Assembly: GCA_900548485.1 (NCBI GenBank) | Contig: URKL01000015.1 | Span: 1 to 13,785 of the forward strand | Direction: 5' to 3' | Origin: an uncultured Succinatimonas sp. | Lineage (GTDB): Bacteria; Pseudomonadota; Gammaproteobacteria; Enterobacterales; Succinivibrionaceae | DNA: 13,785 bases | Shown: piece after piece, positions 1 through 6,653 of the stretch | Layout: each line of letters opens with the position of its first letter | Position numbering within the stretch: position 1 is the stretch's first letter | Program-made: the position numbers and the translations under genes | Notes under the pieces: generated by a model | Told to the model about the DNA's origin: nothing | Database searches by the model: none | What the model saw: the letters and a program-made list of their open reading frames with translations, nothing else

Positions 1-1443
1 AAACAAGGTGCGTGCCTTCGCCTTTGGATGCTCATGGATATGCTCCACAATCGCCTCTGGGGTGTCTTCTTTATGATGAGAGACAAAGAGTACTGAGGTA
101 TGGCCATTTTTCATAATATAGGTGATAAAGGCCTTAACTAAGGTTCGTGCATAGCCATCTAGGCCTTGTAAAGGCTCATCTAAGATAAGTAGTGGCGGAT
201 TTTTAACTAAAGCTCTTATGATCAAGAGCATGCGTTGCTGACCAAAAGATAAGGTTTTAAATGATTGATGTTCTTGCTTATCTAAAGCGGCAAGTTTAAG
301 CCAAGCTCTAGCTGTACTTAATTCCTCATCTGAGGGTTGATGATACAGACCTATTGAATCATAAAATCCCGAGAGAACGACATTTATTGCCGGAGCACTA
401 ACACGATAATCTAAGTGTAAGGCACCTGAGACTAAGCCATAGTATTTTTTTATGTCCCAAATGCTCTCACCTGAGCCACGTTTATAGCCAAAGACAGTTA
501 CATCATTAGCATAAACTAAAGGATTGTCGCCAGTAATTAAAGATAAAAGAGTGGATTTGCCAGCTCCATTAGGTCCTATGATCTGCCAATGTTCACCACG
601 TTTGACCTCAAAATTAAGCTTATCTAAAACTACTCTTGAATAAGCAACCGTGACCTCATTTAATTTTACGATGGTATCGTCTTTTAAGGTTTTAAGAGCA
701 AACTTTTTAGGAGTTTGTGGTAGGGTAATATCGGGTAATTTGGCGTTACCTAAAAGAGCAATTGCATCAGGATCTTTTTCAATTTCAGATCTAGAAGAGA
801 TCTTAGTGATTTGTAAATTTTGAATGATACCCATGGCTGTTAAGGTCTCAGGGATTTCACTTGGACGATTAACAATTAAAATAGTTGGGGTCTTATATTT
901 AACATGGATCTCATCGATAAGCTTTAAAAGTTCAGTTCTAGTTTGCACATCTAGAGCATCAAAAGGAGTATCGAAAATAATCAGGTTAGGTTTTGAACAG
1001 AGTGCTTTAGTTAATAGAACCTTACGTCCTTCACCACCTGAGAGTTGACGGATAGGTGTATCTAATAAATTTTCAAGATGCATTCCTGCAATTACATCTT
1101 TTAAAACATTAGGATCTGCATTAGCGAAGAGTTTATTTGGCGTAATACCAAAAGCCTCTTCCTCAGAGGCATTATCATTATTACGCATTTTATAGTCATC
1201 TTCTAAAAGTTGCATTTGCTTTTCAAAAGACACTAAGACGGGATGATAATTTTCAGGAGCTTCGCCGTTTTTTAAAGGAAGTTCTGCATTAAGAGCTCGC
1301 GCTAAGGAAGTTTTACCACTACCGTTGCCACCTATAAGGACAATTAAGTCAGAAGGGGTGATAGTAAGATTGCCTAAATTTACACAAAGATCGTCATTGA
1401 TGCTAAATGTTGCGTTTTTCCATACTAAAGTACGTTCAGTCAT
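1..1443 (-). CDS. modF: ModF-like protein with two ABC ATPase domains (3' end beyond window)
   Basis: I translated this frame by hand: it is open from an ATG at 1443 to base 1, giving 481 codons with no stop. E. coli ModF is about 490 residues, so roughly ten codons are missing. Domain 1 has Walker A GGNGSGKT (residues 38-45), signature LSGGEG (134-139) and Walker B IIFDTPFDALD around D158. Domain 2 has GPNGAGKS (290-297), signature LSFGQQ (398-403), LLILDEPLQGLD (D422, E423) and the switch FVSHH. The stretches RGSGESIWDIKKYYG and LDYRVS match remembered E. coli ModF closely. There is no membrane segment, so it is a soluble ATPase. ModF is historically tied to molybdate uptake, but its exact role is unclear and no modABC genes are visible here. 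Oddity: the catalytic Glu of domain 1 is Thr159. The start is supported by an AAAGGA about nine bases upstream. Confidence 0.85.
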   Translation of the reverse strand, partial: MTERTLVWKNATFSINDDLCVNLGNLTITPSDLIVLIGGNGSGKTSLARALNAELPLKNGEAPENYHPVLVSFEKQMQLLEDDYKMRNNDNASEEEAFGITPNKLFANADPNVLKDVIAGMHLENLLDTPIRQLSGGEGRKVLLTKALCSKPNLIIFDTPFDALDVQTRTELLKLIDEIHVKYKTPTILIVNRPSEIPETLTAMGIIQNLQITKISSRSEIEKDPDAIALLGNAKLPDITLPQTPKKFALKTLKDDTIVKLNEVTVAYSRVVLDKLNFEVKRGEHWQIIGPNGAGKSTLLSLITGDNPLVYANDVTVFGYKRGSGESIWDIKKYYGLVSGALHLDYRVSAPAINVVLSGFYDSIGLYHQPSDEELSTARAWLKLAALDKQEHQSFKTLSFGQQRMLLIIRALVKNPPLLILDEPLQGLDGYARTLVKAFITYIMKNGHTSVLFVSHHKEDTPEAIVEHIHEHPKAKARTLF

Positions 1444-1520
1444 GGTAATAAATCCTTTACACTTTTTATCTTTTTCTAGGTGCAATTCTCAAAATATTCA
1501 GAGTTTTTGGGAGATTGTAA

Positions 1521-1529
1521 ATTATGACA
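1521..1529 (-). promoter_or_regulatory. Candidate extended -10 promoter for modF
   Basis: On the minus strand the bases read TGTCATAAT, a -10 hexamer with five of six matches to TATAAT preceded by a TGn extension. It would give a leader of about 70 bases before the ATG at 1443. I see no convincing -35 box at 16-18 bp spacing. The assignment is by eye only. Confidence 0.35.
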
Positions 1530-1547
1530 AAAGTTTATAGCAAAAAA

Positions 1548-1573
1548 TGCAATATATAAAGTGCTTTATTGCA
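1548..1573. repeat. Inverted repeat TGCAATA / TATTGCA, possible operator
   Basis: The arms TGCAATA (1548-1554) and TATTGCA (1567-1573) are perfect inverted copies with a 12-bp centre. They lie in the divergent modF-uspE region, just upstream (relative to modF) of its candidate -10. A second dyad built on the same TTGCA core sits at 1601-1619. This looks like a dyad for a dimeric regulator, but AT-rich DNA makes chance repeats common. Confidence 0.35.
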
Positions 1574-1600
1574 AAAATTACAATAATATAAAAAATTTTA

Positions 1601-1619
1601 CTTGCATATTTTTTGCAAG
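1601..1619. repeat. Inverted repeat CTTGCA / TGCAAG, possible operator
   Basis: The six-base arms CTTGCA (1601-1606) and TGCAAG (1614-1619) flank a 7-bp T-rich centre. The TTGCA core is shared with the dyad at 1548-1573 and with a single TGCAA at 1481-1485. The site lies between modF and uspE, about 120 bp upstream of the uspE start. Confidence 0.35.
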
Positions 1620-1683
1620 AAATATCCATAAAATGAGATCTTAAACCATTAACTTTTTAAAAAATAAACATAATATATGATCA

Positions 1684-1714
1684 AGGTAGTGGCGAATAAG
1701 ACTACCTATATAAT
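1684..1714 (+). promoter_or_regulatory. Candidate uspE promoter with an inverted repeat over the spacer
   Basis: A perfect TATAAT (1709-1714) lies 22-27 bases before the uspE start. Directly upstream is an inverted repeat, AGGTAGT (1684-1690) and ACTACCT (1701-1707), with a 10-base centre. It covers where the -35 box and spacer should be, and no good -35 is visible. This fits an operator or activator site that makes the promoter depend on a regulator, which is inference. Confidence 0.45.
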
Positions 1715-1738
1715 TAAAACAAAATAAAGGAGTCCATG

Positions 1739-2662
1739 ATGACTGAAAAGAAAGGAAAATTTGCAGTGCTGCTGAAGATAGGAGAAAAGCAGCCGGCTCT
1801 AGACCGCGCTTCGCAGTATGCCAGATTTGCTCCTTCTATTGAGGTAGTTGCTATACGTGTCATCAATGATTTTGATGATGACAATCAAGAGCAGTTATTA
1901 GCCTCAGCTAAGAGCGAGTTTGAAATGCTAGCTAAAACTTGCCCGAACATTCAGCATCTGTCTTTAAAGGTTATTTTTGATAAAGATATTCCTGGTGCTT
2001 TTAATGCAGAATGTGCTTCAGGAGAATATGATTTAGCTATTATTTCTGCAAATAAGCGCAATTCAATTAAAGATTTATTTATCAATACTATTGATTGTTC
2101 AATTATGCGTTGTTGCCCAGTTCCTTTATTAGTAGTAAAGGATGCTAATTCTACAGCAAGCTTAGGCACAGCTATTTTATTGGCAATTGATTTTGAAGAG
2201 GCTAATCATATTGAAGAGCTTGATGAATACTTATTTAAGTCAGCTAAAGGCTTTGCCGATCATTTCAATGGTGTTGTTCATGTGGCAAATTGCGTTTCTC
2301 CTTTAAATCGTGGCTTGATGTCAGGTAATACTAGTGTTTCAAAAATTATTACCGCTTCAGGCTCTATAGGTCGTCGCGATATTCATCAGGTAATTGTTGA
2401 TGAGTTTGCTCAGAATCATGGCATTCCACTTGAGAATGTTCATGTTTTAGAGGGGCGTATTGATGAGGAAATTCCGCGTCTTTGCGATAAATTGCAAGCT
2501 CGTATGGTATGTATGGGAACAACTCCTAAGAGCTCATTCTTCGGTTCTATTGACTCCTCTGCCTCAGAATTAGTTTTAGAGCAGATTAAGGGTGACGTTT
2601 ATATTGTCAATAGTGAAAGTCTTAGTGAAGATAGTGAAAATCTTAGTGAAAATCTTGACTAA
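1739..2662 (+). CDS. uspE: Universal stress protein E (tandem Usp domains)
   Basis: This is a cytoplasmic protein with two Usp folds, about residues 8-135 and 143-293, close to the roughly 316 residues of E. coli UspE. Recognisable stretches are CPVPLLVVKDA at the end of domain 1, then ILLAIDFEEANH opening domain 2, and VCMGTTPKSSFFG near the end. Tandem Usp proteins of this type are linked to stress survival and motility or adhesion. Two adjacent ATGs exist at 1736 and 1739. The ribosome site AAAGGAG (1726-1732) is only 3 bases from the first and 6 from the second, so I chose 1739. The usual GxxG...GS/T nucleotide signature of domain 2 is altered (see findings). The acidic tail is encoded by a short tandem repeat. 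The gene stands alone between a divergent promoter region and a terminator. Confidence 0.88.
   Translation: MTEKKGKFAVLLKIGEKQPALDRASQYARFAPSIEVVAIRVINDFDDDNQEQLLASAKSEFEMLAKTCPNIQHLSLKVIFDKDIPGAFNAECASGEYDLAIISANKRNSIKDLFINTIDCSIMRCCPVPLLVVKDANSTASLGTAILLAIDFEEANHIEELDEYLFKSAKGFADHFNGVVHVANCVSPLNRGLMSGNTSVSKIITASGSIGRRDIHQVIVDEFAQNHGIPLENVHVLEGRIDEEIPRLCDKLQARMVCMGTTPKSSFFGSIDSSASELVLEQIKGDVYIVNSESLSEDSENLSENLD
2612..2656 (+). repeat. Imperfect 12-base tandem repeat coding the UspE tail
   Basis: Units AGTGAAAGTCTT (2612-2623), AGTGAAGAT (2624-2632, three bases short), AGTGAAAATCTT (2633-2644) and an identical AGTGAAAATCTT (2645-2656) follow one another without gaps. The unit length is a multiple of three, so copy changes keep the frame. 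They encode repeats of Ser-Glu-(Ser/Asn/Asp)-Leu in the acidic C-terminal tail. Confidence 0.8.
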
Positions 2663-2680
2663 AAACTAACAAATAACACG

Positions 2681-2713
2681 AACCCCGTAATCAATTTGAT
2701 GACGGGGTTTTTT
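2681..2713 (+). terminator. Intrinsic terminator of uspE
   Basis: An eight-base-pair stem AACCCCGT (2681-2688) / ACGGGGTT (2702-2709) is followed by a run of six T (2708-2713). It begins 18 bases after the uspE stop. The stem is GC-rich and the layout is that of a Rho-independent terminator. Confidence 0.88.
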
Positions 2714-2727
2714 GTGGCTAAAAAGGA

Positions 2728-2765
2728 AAAAATAAACGGCATAATTTGAGAAAATCATGCCGTTT
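2728..2765 (-). terminator. Intrinsic terminator of the dksA-ychF block
   Basis: A nine-base-pair stem AAACGGCAT (2734-2742) / ATGCCGTTT (2757-2765) has a 14-base loop. Read on the minus strand it is followed by a T-rich tail, TTTATTTTTT. It lies about 50 bases after the ychF stop and faces the uspE terminator, so the two convergent units each carry their own stop signal. On the plus strand only four T follow. Confidence 0.8.
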
Positions 2766-2813
2766 TGAGTATGAATTTAAGAATTATTTGTAATTCATAT
2801 GTATTTTGTGTCT

Positions 2814-3908
2814 TTACACGTTAAATAAGAACTCAAAAAGGTCTCCATCTTGAACTATATAGTCCTTACCTTCTGAGCGTAATTTACCAGCCTCACGACA
2901 GCCAACTTCACCGTTATATTTGATAAAGTCTTCATAAGCAATAGTTTGAGCACGGATGAAGCCTCTTTCAAAGTCAGAGTGAATACGACCTGCAGCTTGA
3001 GGAGCTGTAGCCCCCACTCTTACGGTCCAAGCACGTACTTCCTTAGGGCCTGCAGTAAAGAAAGTCTGTAGACCTAAGAGCTTATAACCGCCACGAATAA
3101 CACGGTTAAGTCCTGGTTCAGTGATACCTAAACTATCCATAAACTCGCGTCTATCAGCTTCATCCATTGAGGCTAAGTCAGCTTCAATAGAGGCAGATAC
3201 AGGGACAACTACAGAATTATCTTTTTTAGCTACTTCACGTACAGCGTCTAAATAAGGATTATTTTCAAAGCCATCTTCAGCTACATTAGCAATGTACATC
3301 ATAGGCTTTAAAGTTAGGAAGCTAAAATTGCGCATAGCATCTAAATCAGCTTGAGTAAACTCAACTGAGCGTAACATCAGACCTTCTTCTAAAGCAGGAC
3401 GACATTTTTCTAAAGCTACTACCTGAGCTAAAGCTTCTTTATCACCACCGGTGCGAGCGCGTTTTTCAAGACGAGCTAAAGCTTTTTCGACAACCTCTAA
3501 ATCTGCTAAAGCCAATTCTGTATTGATGACTTCAATATCTGCTACAGGATTAACCTTGCCACTTACGTGAATTACGTTTTCATCGTCAAAGCAACGCACA
3601 ACGTGAGCGATGGCGTCAGTTTCACGGATATTCATTAAAAATTGATTGCCTAAGCCTTCGCCTTTAGATGCACCTTTGACTAAGCCGGCAATATCCACAA
3701 ATTCCATAGCAGCAGGAACAATTTTTGCAGGATGGACGATAGCGGCAATTGCATCTAAACGCTTATCGGGTACCGGAACAATACCTGTATTAGGCTCAAT
3801 TGTGCAAAAAGGAAAATTTTCCGCAGCAATACCAGCCTTAGTTAAGGCATTGAAAAGAGTTGATTTACCGACATTAGGTAAACCGACAATACCACAGTTA
3901 AAACCCAT
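2814..3908 (-). CDS. ychF: Ribosome-binding ATPase YchF (Obg/TRAFAC family)
   Basis: YchF is a universally conserved P-loop protein that binds ribosomes and, unlike its GTPase relatives, prefers ATP. At 364 residues it has the family's usual length. It shows G1 GLPNVGKST (residues 9-17), a switch II region [10 protein letters not shown] (72-81), and NVAE (208-211) in place of the guanine-selecting NKxD, which fits ATP use. A coiled-coil insertion spans about 130-175, and a TGS domain ends in DYIVQDGD near the C-terminus. Cys35, reported as redox-sensitive in E. coli, is present in FPFCTIEPN. The ATG directly abuts the pth stop (TAAATG), with GGAGG five bases upstream inside pth, so translation is probably coupled. 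It is the last gene of the minus-strand block, and pth-ychF adjacency is also seen in E. coli. Confidence 0.96.
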   Translation of the reverse strand: MGFNCGIVGLPNVGKSTLFNALTKAGIAAENFPFCTIEPNTGIVPVPDKRLDAIAAIVHPAKIVPAAMEFVDIAGLVKGASKGEGLGNQFLMNIRETDAIAHVVRCFDDENVIHVSGKVNPVADIEVINTELALADLEVVEKALARLEKRARTGGDKEALAQVVALEKCRPALEEGLMLRSVEFTQADLDAMRNFSFLTLKPMMYIANVAEDGFENNPYLDAVREVAKKDNSVVVPVSASIEADLASMDEADRREFMDSLGITEPGLNRVIRGGYKLLGLQTFFTAGPKEVRAWTVRVGATAPQAAGRIHSDFERGFIRAQTIAYEDFIKYNGEVGCREAGKLRSEGKDYIVQDGDLFEFLFNV

Positions 3909-4517
3909 TTATTCCTCCAATTGTGGTTTAAATCCGTTGATTGCAGCAGTGGCTTTATCTAATCCCTGCGCAAAAAGAGTATCCATAGTCATTAAGGCTT
4001 TTATCATTGCTGCGTCAATAAGTTCGTGTTGTTGACGATCAGGGCGACCTAAAACCCAATTAATCACCTCATGTGAAGGAGGTTTACCGATACCAAAGCG
4101 TAAACGATAGAAATTTTGATTGTTTCCTAAACAGGCAGTAATGCTTTTTAAGCCATTATGTCCTGCAAGGCCACCACCTCGTTTTAAACGCATTGATCCT
4201 GGAGGCAAATCAAGATCATCATGAAGTACCAAAATATTTTCAGCTTTGATCTTATAAAAACTAGCTAAAGCACTTACAGATCTGCCACTTTCATTCATAT
4301 AAGTGGTAGGGAATAGTAATCTTATTTCATTATCGCCAATATAACCACGACCGGCAATGCCCATAAAATTCTTTTCCGGGCGCATGTCAATTTTATATTT
4401 CTCACTTAACATATTTAAGAAATCAACACCGACATTATGGCGGGTATGTTCATATTGTGAGCCTGGATTTCCTAAACCCACAATCAAAGATATTGCAACA
4501 GGACTTGCTTTAGGCAT
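3909..4517 (-). CDS. pth: Peptidyl-tRNA hydrolase
   Basis: Pth cleaves peptidyl-tRNA released from stalled ribosomes, which frees tRNA and is essential in bacteria. The protein has 202 residues, near the usual 190-200. It carries IVGLGNPGSQY (12-22) with Asn17, the catalytic His27 in HTRHNVG, YMNESG (Asn74), LHDDLDLP (Asp100) and GHNGL (Asn121), all at the places expected from E. coli Pth. The start ATG lies inside the last codons of folK, so the two genes overlap by eight bases, and only a weak AGAG precedes it. Translation therefore likely depends on ribosomes finishing folK. The first residues MPKASPVAIS are a slightly longer leader than in E. coli, but the overlap supports this start. Confidence 0.96.
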   Translation of the reverse strand: MPKASPVAISLIVGLGNPGSQYEHTRHNVGVDFLNMLSEKYKIDMRPEKNFMGIAGRGYIGDNEIRLLFPTTYMNESGRSVSALASFYKIKAENILVLHDDLDLPPGSMRLKRGGGLAGHNGLKSITACLGNNQNFYRLRFGIGKPPSHEVINWVLGRPDRQQHELIDAAMIKALMTMDTLFAQGLDKATAAINGFKPQLEE

Positions 4518-5007
4518 GCTCTAATAATCTCACGTCTTTTAACTCAGCATCGTTTAAGGATGCATAAAAACTATTTACCACACGTTCACTCTTAGGAATT
4601 ATGAGTGTCGGTGCAATTTCATTTAATGGTACTAAGACAAAAGCACGTTCACACATTCTAGGATGCGGTAAGATAAGTTTACTCGTATCCATAATGAGAT
4701 TGTCATATAACAACAGATCTAAATCTAATGTTCTAGGACCATTTTTAAATAATCTAACTCGTTTAAACTCTTGTTCTAGATTTAAAAGATGATCTAATAA
4801 CTCAAGAGGCGGTAATGATGTTTCAAGTAGAGCTACCGCATTTACAAAATCATCCTGATCTTTATAACCTACAGGTGAGGTCTTATAAAAAGAGGAGGTT
4901 TTGATAACCTCCATCTTCTGATTTTGATTTAGTCTTTCAAGAGCTTGTTTTAAAGTGATAAGACTATTGCCTAGGTTTGAACCTAGGCCTATATAAGCTT
5001 GTGCCAT
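4510..5007 (-). CDS. folK: HPPK, 6-hydroxymethyl-7,8-dihydropterin pyrophosphokinase
   Basis: HPPK transfers pyrophosphate from ATP to 6-hydroxymethyl-dihydropterin, the step before dihydropteroate synthase in folate synthesis. The 165-residue product has the family N-terminus AYIGLGSNLGN (4-14), the loop TSPVGYKDQDDFVNA, and RTLDLDLLLY with the two metal-binding aspartates at 95 and 97. HPRMCERAFVLVPL (about 114-127) follows. The frame stays open upstream to an ATG at 5037, but that start would lie inside pcnB and add a leader foreign to the family. I chose 5007, where the pcnB stop and this ATG share a base (TAATG), a typical coupled junction. The pcnB-folK order is the same in E. coli. Confidence 0.94.
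   Translation of the reverse strand: MAQAYIGLGSNLGNSLITLKQALERLNQNQKMEVIKTSSFYKTSPVGYKDQDDFVNAVALLETSLPPLELLDHLLNLEQEFKRVRLFKNGPRTLDLDLLLYDNLIMDTSKLILPHPRMCERAFVLVPLNEIAPTLIIPKSERVVNSFYASLNDAELKDVRLLEHA
4969..4988. repeat. Nine-base palindrome in the folK 5' region
   Basis: GCCTAGGTT and AACCTAGGC form perfect nine-base arms around a two-base centre. It lies 20-40 bases into folK and encodes the conserved GLGSNLG motif, whose repeated Leu-Gly pairs partly explain the symmetry. It could still form a hairpin in the messenger near the folK start. Confidence 0.5.
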
Positions 5008-6449
5008 TATGGATCCAAATTCATAGCCGCACGCCAAGCGCGGGCTTTCGCTAAACGATCATTAACCTCAGCTTTCTTTTCCTTAGAAAATTCAGCCATA
5101 GCAGGATTAATTTTATGGCTACGTTTATCCTTTTTACGATCTTCTTTTTTGCGTTTAAGCTTGTTATTGCGCTCTTCTCGTAAAAGTTTAGCTTGACGAG
5201 CGCTTTCTTCATAATAAGGAAGCCAGAAATCTACATAAAGAGCTAAACTAGGTTCAAAACGAGCTCTTAAAACTAAGAAGTCATAAGCGGCTCGGAACAT
5301 AGTGGTCTTAGCTAGTTTTTCCACCTGAATTTTATTAGTGATATTCATCAGCATATATTGATTCATCCATAAAGAACGAATGTTTTCTGAGAACACCATA
5401 GGAATAGCTGTCATTATAGATTGCTGTTTCATGACCTGGTTAAAAGCAATATAAGCTAAATCACGCATGGATACTGGATTTATGGAGCACTCATTATAGT
5501 TTTGAAGCTCATACATGAGTTTTTCAAATTGAGTCCATAATAGTACTGAATATAAGAAATGCGGAGTATTTCGCTTATCTTGATGATAACGCTTATCTGA
5601 ACTTTTTAGAGAATAGTCAACGAAGTCAATAAAACTCTGATTTTCTAAAAATTCTTCAAGACCTGGGAATAAAATCTCAAAAATATGGAATGAGCGTAAG
5701 ATCTTAAAGCTTTCAGAACCGTGACCTGTTAAGAAGAGCTTATTGACCTCCTCAAACATACGCGCATTAGAGACCTCTTTGAGGCTTTCTGCTAATTTTG
5801 AGATGGGATCTGACGTACGTTTTGAAAGTTTAAAGCCTAATTTAGCGCTAAAACGAAGAGCTCTAATAATACGTACAGGATCTTCTAAATAACGAGTTTG
5901 TGGATCGCCTATAATATCAATAACACCTGCGTTTAAATCATATAGGCCACCATGAAAATCTAAGACAGTTTCATTATGACTATCATAATAGATAGCGTTA
6001 ATAGTGAAATCACGACGAGTCGCATCCTCGTCAATATCCTTGCCATAGACATTGTCACGAACAAGCATACCTGAGTCGGAACTTACGCGTAACTTTTTGT
6101 TTTTAAGGTTGTTACTATCACCTCTAAAGGTAGTAACTTCGATGATTTCTTTACCAAAAACTACATGTACAATTTTGAAACGTCTACCAATAATGCGCGA
6201 GTTATCAAAAACCTTACGGACTTGTTCTGGAGTGGCATTAGTAGAGACATCAAAATCCTTAGGGGTCTTTCCTACTAAAAGATCACGTATACAGCCACCA
6301 ACAAGGTAGGCCTTATAGTGCGCATTTTGTAAGCGTTCGATTACGGATAGTGCTTTAGGAGAGATCTTTTGACGACTGATCCCATGCATGTCTTTGGTTA
6401 ACACTAATTTGGCGGATCCTTTTTTCTTTACTTGAGCTTTATTGCGCAT
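5007..6449 (-). CDS. pcnB: Poly(A) polymerase I
   Basis: PcnB adds 3' poly(A) tails that mark RNAs for decay in gammaproteobacteria. The 480-residue protein is of usual length. It carries the class II nucleotidyltransferase signature LVGGCIRDLLVG (49-60) and KDFDVSTNATPEQVR with catalytic Asp65 and Asp67. RRFKIVHV and RRDFTINAI (146-154) follow, then the RNA-binding helices. The stretch HGISRQKIS before the catalytic domain resembles E. coli PcnB, which separates it from CCA-adding enzymes. The C-terminus is very basic (about 420-460, rich in Lys and Arg), as expected for RNA binding. The ATG at 6449 has only a weak AGAG upstream; no ATG, GTG or TTG lies in frame above it before a stop. It sits 204 bp after gluQ and so may have its own promoter. 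Confidence 0.95.
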   Translation of the reverse strand: MRNKAQVKKKGSAKLVLTKDMHGISRQKISPKALSVIERLQNAHYKAYLVGGCIRDLLVGKTPKDFDVSTNATPEQVRKVFDNSRIIGRRFKIVHVVFGKEIIEVTTFRGDSNNLKNKKLRVSSDSGMLVRDNVYGKDIDEDATRRDFTINAIYYDSHNETVLDFHGGLYDLNAGVIDIIGDPQTRYLEDPVRIIRALRFSAKLGFKLSKRTSDPISKLAESLKEVSNARMFEEVNKLFLTGHGSESFKILRSFHIFEILFPGLEEFLENQSFIDFVDYSLKSSDKRYHQDKRNTPHFLYSVLLWTQFEKLMYELQNYNECSINPVSMRDLAYIAFNQVMKQQSIMTAIPMVFSENIRSLWMNQYMLMNITNKIQVEKLAKTTMFRAAYDFLVLRARFEPSLALYVDFWLPYYEESARQAKLLREERNNKLKRKKEDRKKDKRSHKINPAMAEFSKEKKAEVNDRLAKARAWRAAMNLDP

Positions 6450-6550
6450 TAAAAGCTCTGTAAGATCCGGATTTAAGACTGTAATTTTATGCTACCTCAG
6501 TATGTAAAACTGACACTTCTTGTCAAAATTATTTCTATAAAAACTTATAT

Positions 6551-6578
6551 ATTATATCAAATTAAAGCTTAATTTAAA
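6551..6578 (-). promoter_or_regulatory. Candidate promoter for pcnB-folK-pth-ychF
   Basis: On the minus strand TTTAAA (6578-6573) and a perfect TATAAT (6556-6551) are separated by 16 bases. The leader to the pcnB ATG would be about 95 bases. I see no strong terminator after gluQ, so readthrough from dksA-gluQ is also possible. The region is very AT-rich, which lowers the weight of the match. Confidence 0.4.
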
Positions 6579-6600
6579 AAGAGAGCAGTTTTAGCTTTAA
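6562..6600. repeat. Inverted repeat TTAAAGCT / AGCTTTAA between gluQ and pcnB
   Basis: Eight-base arms at 6562-6569 and 6593-6600 are separated by 23 bases. They surround the -35 side of the candidate pcnB promoter. Two further AAGCTT hexamers lie at 6604-6609 and 6625-6630. No T-rich tail follows on the minus strand, so a terminator role is unlikely. Confidence 0.35.
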
Positions 6601-6653
6601 ATCAAGCTTTATTTTTATAATTCTAAGCTTTTTTTGTAAATTTTAATTAAAGT

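Noticed and set aside
824..1540. Plus-strand open frames of about 70 codons opposite the ModF gene (824-1048, 1325-1540)
   Set aside because: They lie mostly antisense to a well-supported ABC ATPase frame, have no ribosome site and resemble no family.
1951..2169. Minus-strand open frame inside uspE
   Set aside because: It is antisense to a recognised Usp gene and shows no motif or start signal.
3646..4035. Plus-strand 129-codon open frame across the ychF/pth junction
   Set aside because: It mirrors two conserved genes on the other strand; its composition is that of an antisense shadow.
4969..4988. The folK palindrome as a regulatory operator
   Set aside because: It falls on the conserved GLGSNLG codons, whose repeated residues largely explain the symmetry; kept only as a repeat.
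5008..5037. Upstream folK start at 5037 (ten extra residues)
   Set aside because: The leader lies inside pcnB and is not family-like; the TAATG junction at 5007 gives the normal HPPK N-terminus.
4601..6309. Plus-strand small open frames opposite folK and pcnB (4601-4792, 4999-5196, 6052-6309)
   Set aside because: All are antisense to conserved coding sequence and lack start signals.
6601..6653. Terminator directly after gluQ
   Set aside because: Repeated AAGCTT hexamers can pair weakly, but no GC-rich stem with a following T run exists on the minus strand.
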